A stretch of 34,686 nucleotides of DNA from RGIG5327 sp045612485 (GTDB lineage: Bacteria > Verrucomicrobiota > Lentisphaeria > Victivallales > UBA1829): NCBI GenBank assembly GCA_045612485.1, contig JAZKZE010000164.1, positions 1-34,686 on the forward strand, written 5' to 3'. The notes beneath the pieces are model-generated. The model ran no database searches. It was given only the letters and a program-made list of their open reading frames with translations, and was not told the origin of the DNA. A program made the position numbers and the translations under genes. Shown here in pieces: positions 8,653 to 16,488 of the stretch (its first letter is position 1; every line of letters starts with the position of its first letter).

Positions 8653-8681
8653 AATATAACTCCTCTTGCCTGATTTTTCAA
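8653..8681 (-). promoter_or_regulatory. Sigma-70-type promoter of the accA operon
   Basis: On the minus strand TTGAAA, a 17-base spacer and TATATT, placing the transcription start near 8646 and leaving a leader of about 43 nt before accA. This is among the best-matching promoters in the window. Confidence 0.65.
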
Positions 8682-8714
8682 TTCACAGGACAAAAGTTTT
8701 TTGAAGAAGACTTT

Positions 8715-9695
8715 TTACATGAGCTTCAGTCCGGGAAGATCCTGGATATCCACGATTCCGGCTACTTTCCCTTCAGAGGTAAGAACCACAATATCATCAA
8801 TATGCCGTTCTTCCACGATTTTCAATACTTCCACTGCCAGTGCTTCTTCACACACACATGCGGGATTTTTTGTCATATAATCCCCCACCTTCCGGGAAAG
8901 GATCGCCATATCATCATCGGCTTTTCTGCGGAAATCACCGTCCGTAAAGATCCCCAGAAGATTATCATTTTCATCGGCAATGACAGCGGACCCGCCGTGA
9001 GCCTTTGTCATGGCAAGGATGGCTTCCTTTACAGTAACATCCGGACTGACTTTGGCAAGCTGTTCGCCGCTGCGCATCACATCACCCACTTTCATGGTGA
9101 TGGCTCTGCCGATGGCTCCGGAAGGATGAAGTCTGCCGTAATTTTCCTTTGTGAAGTTACGCATGCGCATCAACGTCATGGCAAGAGCATCCCCCAATGC
9201 AAGAGTGGCTGTAGAGGTGGTGGTGGGTGCAAGATTGAAGGGACAGGCTTCTTTTGTCACAGTCATGGGAACAGTCAGATCGGACAATTTTGCAAGAGAA
9301 GATCCGGGGCAGCCGGTAAGAGCTGCCACAGGGACTCCCAGTCTTTTTGCAGGCACAATAACAGAAACGATCTCATTGCTTTCCCCGCTGTAACTCAATG
9401 CCAGAACAATATCCCCCTTCTGGATCATTCCCAGATCGCCGTGCATAGCTTCAACTGGATGCAGGAAAATGGCGGGGGAACCGGTACTTGCAAGAGTGGC
9501 GGCGATCTTTTTTCCCACATGACCGCTTTTGCCCAGACCGCAGACTACGATCTTGCCGCCGCCGTCAAGCACGCCGATACATCTTTCCACAAGCTCCACA
9601 AACTCTTTCCCCAGATTATCCTTCAGGAAAGTGATCCCTTCCAATTCTATATCCAGAACATCTTTTGCTGTACCAATGATCAGTTTTGCATCCAT
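8715..9695 (-). CDS. kdsD: Arabinose-5-phosphate isomerase (KdsD/KpsF/GutQ family)
   Basis: 326 residues from the ATG at 9695, which has AGGA eight bases upstream; the ATG three codons earlier (9704) would sit directly against that site. It interconverts D-ribulose 5-phosphate and D-arabinose 5-phosphate, the entry to Kdo and hence LPS inner core. The N-terminal SIS domain (~35-175) holds GLGKSGHVGKKIAATLASTG, the conserved sugar-phosphate loop, plus HGDLGM and SYSGES. It is followed by RLHPSGAIG and two CBS domains (~205-326). Length matches E. coli KdsD (328). Transcribed alone, divergently from the rhamnulokinase gene. With lpxC, the LPS-kinase-like gene and transketolase in the same window it supports an LPS-bearing outer membrane. 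Confidence 0.93.
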   Translation of the reverse strand: MDAKLIIGTAKDVLDIELEGITFLKDNLGKEFVELVERCIGVLDGGGKIVVCGLGKSGHVGKKIAATLASTGSPAIFLHPVEAMHGDLGMIQKGDIVLALSYSGESNEIVSVIVPAKRLGVPVAALTGCPGSSLAKLSDLTVPMTVTKEACPFNLAPTTTSTATLALGDALAMTLMRMRNFTKENYGRLHPSGAIGRAITMKVGDVMRSGEQLAKVSPDVTVKEAILAMTKAHGGSAVIADENDNLLGIFTDGDFRRKADDDMAILSRKVGDYMTKNPACVCEEALAVEVLKIVEERHIDDIVVLTSEGKVAGIVDIQDLPGLKLM

Positions 9696-9739
9696 TTTAA
9701 CCATCCTTTCCGGGATTTGTTTCAGTAATATACCCTAAC

Positions 9740-9767
9740 AATATACATTATTTTTGCAATTAAGCAA
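9740..9767 (-). promoter_or_regulatory. Probable kdsD promoter
   Basis: Minus-strand TTGCTT, a 16-base spacer and TATATT, about 45 bp before the kdsD start. Confidence 0.5.
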
Positions 9768-9786
9768 GAAATTTTCCTGAAAGGAT

Positions 9787-9815
9787 TTGAAAAAATACCC
9801 TTCAAGATGTAAAAT
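9787..9815 (+). promoter_or_regulatory. Probable promoter of the rhamnulokinase gene
   Basis: TTGAAA, a 17-base spacer and TAAAAT, giving a start near 9822 and a leader of about 65 nt. It lies back to back with the kdsD promoter. No clear operator palindrome was found in the leader. Confidence 0.55.
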
Positions 9816-9887
9816 AACAGGAAAAAGAAAGATTTTCTGACGTTTTACCGTAAATAATCATATTATAAATTACAAAAGGAGTCAAAT

Positions 9888-11369
9888 ATGGCATCGGAAA
9901 AATATGTTGCCGCAGATATGGGCGCATCCAGCGGACGCGTCATCGTGGGTATTCTGGAAAACGGAAAACTTGTCATCGAAGAAATGCACAGATTCGATAA
10001 CGGCCCTGTAGAAAAAGACGGTTCCCTTTTCTGGGACAGCGATATGATCTTCCGCGAGATCAAAACCGGCGTAAAAAAGGCGTTTGCCAAATATCCGGAC
10101 ATCATCTCCTTTGCCGCAGATACCTGGGGAGTGGACTATGTTTTCATCAAAGAAGACGGTTCTTTTGCCCGCGCCCCCTACAACTACCGGGATGCCCGTA
10201 CAGATACAGCTCCTGAAGAGGTATTCGGGATCATTCCGGAAGAGGAACTTTATTCCCGTACCGGCACCCAGAAAATGCAGCTCAATACAATCTATCAGCT
10301 TTATGCCCACAAAAAAGCCCATCCGGAAGATTTTGAAGGCACCACCCTCCTTATGATCCCTGATGCCTTCACCTATCTTTTCAGCGGAGACAAGACCTGC
10401 GAATATACAGAAGCGAGCACCTCCAATCTTCTGGATGCAGCAAGCCGTTCCTGGGATTACAAGACCATTGATGCTCTGGGCTTCAACCGCAAGATCTTCC
10501 CCGCCATAACCTCCTCCCCTGCCAAAGTGGGAAAAATCAAAAAAGATGTGGCTGAAGAACTGGGGATCCCGCAGATCACCGTATGCAAAGTAGGCAGCCA
10601 TGATACGGCCTCCGCTGTTGCTGCTGTTCCGGCAGAAAAAGGCAGTGACTTTGTATATATCAGTTTCGGTACCTGGGCATTGTTCGGTGCGGAACTGGAC
10701 AGTCCCGTCCTTACAGAAGAAGCCCGTCTGGCAGGATTCACCAATGAAGGGGGGCTTAACGGCAAGATCCGTTTCCTCACCAACATCATCGGAATGTGGC
10801 TTGCCCAGGAACTGCGTGCAGACTGGAGCAAACGGGACGGGGAAAAAGTACCCTGGAGCAAGATCGACCCCATGGCAAAAAATGCGGAAGGTTTGAAATA
10901 CCTTATCGACCCCAATGCAAGAGAATTCCTCTCTCCCGGGGATATGTATGGAAAGATCTGCCGTTTCTGTGAACGTACCGGTCAGGGTACGCCTGATGAT
11001 GCCGCAGCCATCCGCTGTGTCTATGACTCCCTTGGTATGTGTTTCCGGGCAAAACTGGAGATCCTGGAAAAACTTTCCGGCAAGAAGTTTGACGCGCTCA
11101 ATATCGTAGGCGGCGGTTCCAATGCTTCTGTCATCATGCAGATCGCTTCCGACATCTGCAATCGCAAAATCATTGCAGGCCCCGTGGAAGCTACAGCCTC
11201 CGGCAACATCCTTGCCCAGGCGATGGCAAACGGTTCGGTAAAAGATCTGGATCACGCAAGAGAGATCGTAAGAAATTCCTTTGCTCCTGCCATCTATACC
11301 CCGCAGGACTCCTGCCGTGAAAAATATGATGCGGCATACAACAAATTTCTTACTCTTATTGGAAAATAA
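9888..11369 (+). CDS. Rhamnulokinase-type FGGY carbohydrate kinase
   Basis: 493 residues, close to E. coli RhaB (489). The actin-like FGGY kinase fold is shown by DMGASSGRVIVG at 10-21 (phosphate-1 loop), the rhamnulokinase signature DTWGVDYVFI, GSHDTASAVAA around the catalytic base region, SFGTWALFG, and GGGSNASVIMQIASD with GPVEATASGN (adenosine binding). Expected reaction: ATP-dependent phosphorylation of L-rhamnulose to L-rhamnulose 1-phosphate; a related ketose such as L-fuculose cannot be excluded. The ATG has AGGAG seven bases upstream. The gene stands alone with its own promoter and terminator: no isomerase, aldolase, transporter or regulator is next to it, unusual for a rhamnose pathway gene. 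Confidence 0.85.
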   Translation: MASEKYVAADMGASSGRVIVGILENGKLVIEEMHRFDNGPVEKDGSLFWDSDMIFREIKTGVKKAFAKYPDIISFAADTWGVDYVFIKEDGSFARAPYNYRDARTDTAPEEVFGIIPEEELYSRTGTQKMQLNTIYQLYAHKKAHPEDFEGTTLLMIPDAFTYLFSGDKTCEYTEASTSNLLDAASRSWDYKTIDALGFNRKIFPAITSSPAKVGKIKKDVAEELGIPQITVCKVGSHDTASAVAAVPAEKGSDFVYISFGTWALFGAELDSPVLTEEARLAGFTNEGGLNGKIRFLTNIIGMWLAQELRADWSKRDGEKVPWSKIDPMAKNAEGLKYLIDPNAREFLSPGDMYGKICRFCERTGQGTPDDAAAIRCVYDSLGMCFRAKLEILEKLSGKKFDALNIVGGGSNASVIMQIASDICNRKIIAGPVEATASGNILAQAMANGSVKDLDHAREIVRNSFAPAIYTPQDSCREKYDAAYNKFLTLIGK

Positions 11370-11400
11370 GAAAATCTTTTACTGAAAAAAACATTTTCAA

Positions 11401-11435
11401 ATACCGTCCGCAGATCCCTCCGGGCGGTATTTTTT
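11401..11435 (+). terminator. Rho-independent terminator of the rhamnulokinase gene
   Basis: ATACCGTCCG pairs with CGGGCGGTAT (10 bp with one G-T pair) around a 10-nt loop, followed by TTTTTT. Confidence 0.9.
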
Positions 11436-11520
11436 CATATATATTTCTGTTTTTCCAAACCGTAGAAACAGTAACATTTTTCTTTGCAATATTTTTTCAT
11501 ATCTTTTTCGAAAATATCTA

Positions 11521-11548
11521 TTGCATTTTTGTTATTCCGGTGTATATT
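11521..11548 (+). promoter_or_regulatory. Probable promoter of the alpha-2-macroglobulin/pbpC operon
   Basis: TTGCAT, a 16-base spacer and TATATT, with a predicted start near 11555 and a leader of about 47 nt. The interval 11437-11520 holds only AT-rich sequence. Confidence 0.5.
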
Positions 11549-11601
11549 GCGGGTTATTTTCCCCCTTTTCACAAAACCCTGCAACCAAAGGAAGACTGCC
11601 C

Positions 11602-14600
11602 ATGAAAAAACTCCTGTTTCTCCTCGCCGGATGCCTTTTTATTGCATCCATTGTCCTCAATTTCCACCTCAACAGAAAAGTTTCTGTACTTTCCTCGAAA
11701 GCTGGTAAAAACGGGAGTCCCTCCCCGTCCATTTCTCCGGCTGTATCCGTCCCGCCGACAGAGGAGAAAAAGAAGAAAAAAAGAGTTTTCCACTTTGATT
11801 CCGCCCGTTATTCCGGGTGGCGTGAGGCAGTTATTGCAGATTTTTCCAATTCTGCAAAAGTTTCCGCAGCTTCTCTCAACAAAGAAAACGCCTACAAAAT
11901 CACTCCCCATGTGAAACTCAAATCCATACAGTCAAGCTCCGGTGAGATCCTGTTTTCCGGCGATTTTGTTCCCGGAACCACTTATCTTTTCCGTCTGGCG
12001 GATTTTCTTGCAACAGCAGATGGCAGAACCTTGTCCCATCCTGCAGTATTTTCTGTAAAGATCCCGGATAAAGACCCCGCGGTCAAGTTCCTTACGGAAG
12101 GTCCCATTCTTCCCATGAAACAGGAAAAGCTCACTCTTCCCTACTCTGTCATAAACGTGAAAGAGATGGTTTATGAGATCCGCAAATTCTATAAAAACAC
12201 TCCGGAAAATTTTGTTGCAGGAAACCGTTATTATTACAGTATGGATGAAGATAAATCCTATTGCGTTTATAACAAACTTGTCTCCTTTGATCTTCCCGGG
12301 AACAAAACAAAATTCCGGATGCTGAATCTGGGGCCGCTTCTGAAAAAACATGGTCCCGGGATCTATGATATATCCTTCATCATCAAAAAAGCCACAGGAA
12401 ACAGTTCCTCATACTCCAGCAGCCGGACGACAAAAAAAGTTGTTCTTACCGATCTGGGGCTCACCTCCGCATTGCCCGGAAAACTGACAACGGGGGAAAA
12501 AGGTGCCGTATTTGTCCGCACACTCTCCGGTAATCTGCCGGTTGCCGATGCAGATGTCACCCTTTACAGCAATAAAAAACAGATCTTCGCAAAAGGCAGA
12601 ACCGATAAAGACGGAAAGTGTGTCCTGACTGTCCGCAGAACAGTGGATGATAAAGAAGACAAAGCAATGCTCCTGGTGGCGAAAAAAGGGGACGACATCA
12701 CTTACCTTGATCTCGGGTACAAACATAATACCACCATTTTCACCGATTCCGGCAGAGTGATCAGCAATGATATGGAAGCCTTCCTCTACACCATCCGGGG
12801 CATCTGCCGTCCCGGGGAAAAGATCAACGGGGGGCTCTTCCTGCGCAAAACAGAAAACGGGATCAATAAAAGTGTACCTTCCACCCCGGCAGCTGTTACT
12901 CTGACCGATCCTGCCGGAAACGCTCTTCCGGTAAAAAATATCACTCTTGACGAAAATGGATTTGCTTCCTTTGATTTTGCCATTCCCGCAGATGCCCGTA
13001 CTGGCTCCTGGAATATTGCCGTAAGAACTCCCGGAGCAGATCTCAAAAAAGATCCTCTGGGCAAATGTTCTTTCCTTGTAGGCGAATATGTTCCTGACCG
13101 TATCAAAACGCAACTGAAAGTGAAAAATGATATTGCCGGAATAACAGCATCCGATACCATTACATTCCTCCCCGCTGCCGCCTACTATTTCGGAGCGGAT
13201 CTGGAAGAGGGGACAAAAGGAAAGTTGAAAGTATCTTCCTCCCGGATGCAGAAAAATCCTGCCCACTGGAAGGGTTTTGCTGTGGGAGATCCTTCCGCAT
13301 ACAAAGCAGGAGATATTTTCACAAGAGATTTCTTCCTTCAGGAAAAAGAGATCCTTTATCCCGGTTTTGCCGCACAGGACGGCAAAAGTTTCTTTCCGGT
13401 CATTCTTGATGCAGTCTTTTCTGTTGCCGAACCCGGCGGAAGAACGGTAAGCACCACATTGCGTATTCCCTGTTCCGTTTCCCCCTTCTACATAGGCGTA
13501 AGTGAAGAACCCCGTTCTTCCGGGAAAAATCTTCTTGTTGACTGGAAACTGCTTTCTTACAGAAAAGATGGTAAAATTGCTGCGGCAAAAAGGATTTATA
13601 CCATCAATCTTGTCCGCAAAGAGTGGGATCATCTTCTCAAGGAAGAGGGAGATTCCTTCTCTTATGAATGGGTCTGCAAGGAAGTTCCCGTACTGGAAAA
13701 AGACATCGTTTCCGATGCACTTTCCGGCGTTTTTGATTTCGGGGAACAGTCCTCCGGCGAATATATTCTTAAAGTATCGGAGGGAAACAACAGTCTTGTG
13801 ACAAAAACCTCTTTCTGGCACAATGCCGGGGATGCCGGAAAAAGATCCGCCAATCCCTCCATTCTTTCCCTGAAAACAGATAAACAGAAATATCTTCCCG
13901 GGGAAACGGCTGAGATCACATTCTCCAGTCCGGGCAAAGGTTCTCTGCTTATTGCTTCCGGCGTGAAAGACAATTTTGCAGTACAGACTTTTGCTGTAAA
14001 AGAAGGAAAAAATACCATTTCCGTCAGGATCCCGGAGAATACAGCAAGCTCTCTCTTCCCTGCCGGAGTAACACTCCTTACGGGAAAAAACAGCAAGATC
14101 ATCCGTTCTTTTGCTCTTGCCCTTCTCCCTGTGGATCTTTCTGCTTCCAGAAAACTTGATGTGGCTCTCTCCCTTCCGGAAAAAGCCCGCCCCAATGAAA
14201 AAATTTCCCTGGAAGTATCACTGAAAACCGCCGGCGATCTTCCGGCAGAAGGTTCCGTACATATTTTCGGCTGTGATGCAGGGATCCTTTCTCTCACCAA
14301 CTGGAAAACTCCGGATATCTATGAATTTTTCTCCGGCAAACGGCTTGCCCGTTACAACTATTCCGATATTTACAATAAACTTTTCCCCTCCCTTTCCCTT
14401 CTTGCCAACGGAAAATTCGGGGGTGACGGCATTGCCCTTGCCAAGAAGAGTACCGCCAGTTCCATGTATCTGAAACAGGAATTGAAAACCCAAAAGCCTG
14501 TTCTGTTCTCTTTGGGAACAGTGAAAACCAATAAAGAAGGCAAAGGGAAAGCAGCAATCACACTCCCTGATTTTACAGGAAGTATGGTCATTACCGCTGT

Positions 14601-16488
14601 TGCGGCAGATAAAACAAGAACCGGAGCAGTTTCCAATGATCTGCTCATCCGCGACCGTATCGGTGTGACAGCCTCCCTCCCCCGCAGTGCCGCCCCCGGC
14701 GACGTGCTGGAAGGAAGTTTCACCCTTTTCAACTTTGATGCCGATAATGGGGACTACTCCTTTACCCTCACACCTCCGGCAGGAGTAAAAAGCACAGGCA
14801 AAAATTCCTTTACAGGCAAACTTGCCAAAGGCGGTCAGACAACACACCGTATTAAAATCTCCTCTCCGGAAAAAACCGGAACTCATACCTTTGCCTATTC
14901 TCTTGTTCTGAAAACAAAGGAAGGTTCTTTTGAGAAGAAGGGCGAAGTATTCCTTACTGTCCGTCATACCACTTCTGTAAGCAGAGAAAGTAATTTTATT
15001 CTTCTTGCGGCAGGAAAAGAGATGGAACCGGGAACAGATAACAGCAAATGGTATTCCGCCGGACTTACCCGTACGGTCACAGTGGACAGCAATCCTCTTT
15101 CCATTGTTTCTGATGCTCTGGATTTTCTCAGAAATTATCCCTACGGATGTCTGGAACAGACTGCGGCGGCAGCCTTCCCGCTTCTTTCTGCGGATCTTCT
15201 TGTAAAATGCGGCATGATCGGAAAAGATCAGGCGGCAACGTCCAGACACCTTGCGATGCGCGCCGCCTACCGTATTCTTTCCATGATGCGTTTTGACGGC
15301 TCATTCAGTATGTGGCCCGGCGGCGGCCCCGAATACCGTACCGGAACACTTTTTGCCTCCCACTTCCTTTTTGAAGCCGAAGAAAAAACAGCCTTTGAAC
15401 TGAATCCCGCTGTAAGCAATCTCATAACAAGGCATCTGTACCGTATTGCGGACAATGCGGCACTTTCCCGCGGGGAAAGAGCATATGCTTCCTACATCCT
15501 TGCCCTGGCGAAATCCGGCAGATTCCGTACTCCTGCAAAAAATATTCTTGCGGAGGAAAAGCAAGATATTGCCGCACTCTTTGCCGCAATGGCATTGATC
15601 CGGGGCGGGTATGCGGCAGAAGGGGCATATTATATGAAAGAGCTGCGGGATGCGGAAGTATGGAGAGAACAGAATATGCCCTATAAATATGCCGATGACA
15701 ATGTACGCATGGGAATGCTTCTGTATATTCTCTCCTCTGTTCAGCCGGAGGATCCCCGGTGTACAGCACTCTTTGCCCGTTTGCAGAACTCTCTGCGTAA
15801 CGACGGTTCCGGCTGGGGTACGACCCAGGCAAATGCCTGGGCGGTCATGGGACTTACCTCTTATGCAGCGGCAAAGGATATGGTTCTTTCCGGCAAAAAA
15901 GATCCCTGCGGTTATATTCTTGCAGGAAACGGGAAAAAAATCACCATTTTTGCGGATAAAAAGGTTACCATTCATGTAAAAGAAGGAGAAAAGATCAAAG
16001 TTGTAAATAGCTCCTCCGCCCCGCTTTTCATCCGTTCTCTTGCTTCCGGTATTCTGAAAAAAGCACATAATGTCAATAAAGGCATGACCATAAGCAAAGA
16101 ATATTTTGATGAAAAGGGGCGGAAAGTATCTTCTGTCAACCACGGCGATCTTGTTACTGTCAGGATCACGATCCATACAACGCTCCCTCTTTCCGATGCC
16201 GTTATCTGCGATCTTCTCCCCGGCGGACTGGAAATCGAAGACGGAGCCCTTGCCACAAGAGCCGGAAAGGTCAAACAGGCGGAAAATGCTCCTTTTGTCA
16301 AGTTCCGGGAAAACCGGGCGGACAGATTCCTGCTTTTCTGCAATCTTGACGGCACACAATCCTACAGTTACAAAGCAAGAGCAGTGATCCGGGGGAAATA
16401 TGCCATGGGAACCATTTCTGCGGAAGGGATGTATGATCCTGATACAATGGCAAGATATACTCCGGAAGGCGTATTTGAGATCAAATGA
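11602..16488 (+). CDS. Bacterial alpha-2-macroglobulin with thioester motif
   Basis: 1,628 residues from the ATG at 11602 (AAGGAAG about eight bases upstream). The first 20 residues, MKKLLFLLAGCLFIASIVLN, form a membrane anchor; LAGC could be a lipobox, but the hydrophobic run continues past the cysteine, so a transmembrane anchor is equally likely. A low-complexity Ser/Pro/Lys linker follows (~35-60), then the multi-domain macroglobulin body. YGCLEQT at Cys1183-Gln1186 is the internal thioester that traps attacking proteases covalently, inside the alpha-helical toroid region (~1150-1440). The length and the thioester match the YfhM-type family, thought to guard the periplasm when the outer membrane is breached. 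The pbpC start overlaps its stop (ATGA), the classic gene pairing. Confidence 0.93.
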   Translation: MKKLLFLLAGCLFIASIVLNFHLNRKVSVLSSKAGKNGSPSPSISPAVSVPPTEEKKKKKRVFHFDSARYSGWREAVIADFSNSAKVSAASLNKENAYKITPHVKLKSIQSSSGEILFSGDFVPGTTYLFRLADFLATADGRTLSHPAVFSVKIPDKDPAVKFLTEGPILPMKQEKLTLPYSVINVKEMVYEIRKFYKNTPENFVAGNRYYYSMDEDKSYCVYNKLVSFDLPGNKTKFRMLNLGPLLKKHGPGIYDISFIIKKATGNSSSYSSSRTTKKVVLTDLGLTSALPGKLTTGEKGAVFVRTLSGNLPVADADVTLYSNKKQIFAKGRTDKDGKCVLTVRRTVDDKEDKAMLLVAKKGDDITYLDLGYKHNTTIFTDSGRVISNDMEAFLYTIRGICRPGEKINGGLFLRKTENGINKSVPSTPAAVTLTDPAGNALPVKNITLDENGFASFDFAIPADARTGSWNIAVRTPGADLKKDPLGKCSFLVGEYVPDRIKTQLKVKNDIAGITASDTITFLPAAAYYFGADLEEGTKGKLKVSSSRMQKNPAHWKGFAVGDPSAYKAGDIFTRDFFLQEKEILYPGFAAQDGKSFFPVILDAVFSVAEPGGRTVSTTLRIPCSVSPFYIGVSEEPRSSGKNLLVDWKLLSYRKDGKIAAAKRIYTINLVRKEWDHLLKEEGDSFSYEWVCKEVPVLEKDIVSDALSGVFDFGEQSSGEYILKVSEGNNSLVTKTSFWHNAGDAGKRSANPSILSLKTDKQKYLPGETAEITFSSPGKGSLLIASGVKDNFAVQTFAVKEGKNTISVRIPENTASSLFPAGVTLLTGKNSKIIRSFALALLPVDLSASRKLDVALSLPEKARPNEKISLEVSLKTAGDLPAEGSVHIFGCDAGILSLTNWKTPDIYEFFSGKRLARYNYSDIYNKLFPSLSLLANGKFGGDGIALAKKSTASSMYLKQELKTQKPVLFSLGTVKTNKEGKGKAAITLPDFTGSMVITAVAADKTRTGAVSNDLLIRDRIGVTASLPRSAAPGDVLEGSFTLFNFDADNGDYSFTLTPPAGVKSTGKNSFTGKLAKGGQTTHRIKISSPEKTGTHTFAYSLVLKTKEGSFEKKGEVFLTVRHTTSVSRESNFILLAAGKEMEPGTDNSKWYSAGLTRTVTVDSNPLSIVSDALDFLRNYPYGCLEQTAAAAFPLLSADLLVKCGMIGKDQAATSRHLAMRAAYRILSMMRFDGSFSMWPGGGPEYRTGTLFASHFLFEAEEKTAFELNPAVSNLITRHLYRIADNAALSRGERAYASYILALAKSGRFRTPAKNILAEEKQDIAALFAAMALIRGGYAAEGAYYMKELRDAEVWREQNMPYKYADDNVRMGMLLYILSSVQPEDPRCTALFARLQNSLRNDGSGWGTTQANAWAVMGLTSYAAAKDMVLSGKKDPCGYILAGNGKKITIFADKKVTIHVKEGEKIKVVNSSSAPLFIRSLASGILKKAHNVNKGMTISKEYFDEKGRKVSSVNHGDLVTVRITIHTTLPLSDAVICDLLPGGLEIEDGALATRAGKVKQAENAPFVKFRENRADRFLLFCNLDGTQSYSYKARAVIRGKYAMGTISAEGMYDPDTMARYTPEGVFEIK

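Noticed and set aside
9882..11255. 457-codon minus-strand frame opposite the rhamnulokinase gene
   Set aside because: Antisense shadow; the plus strand carries all FGGY kinase motifs.
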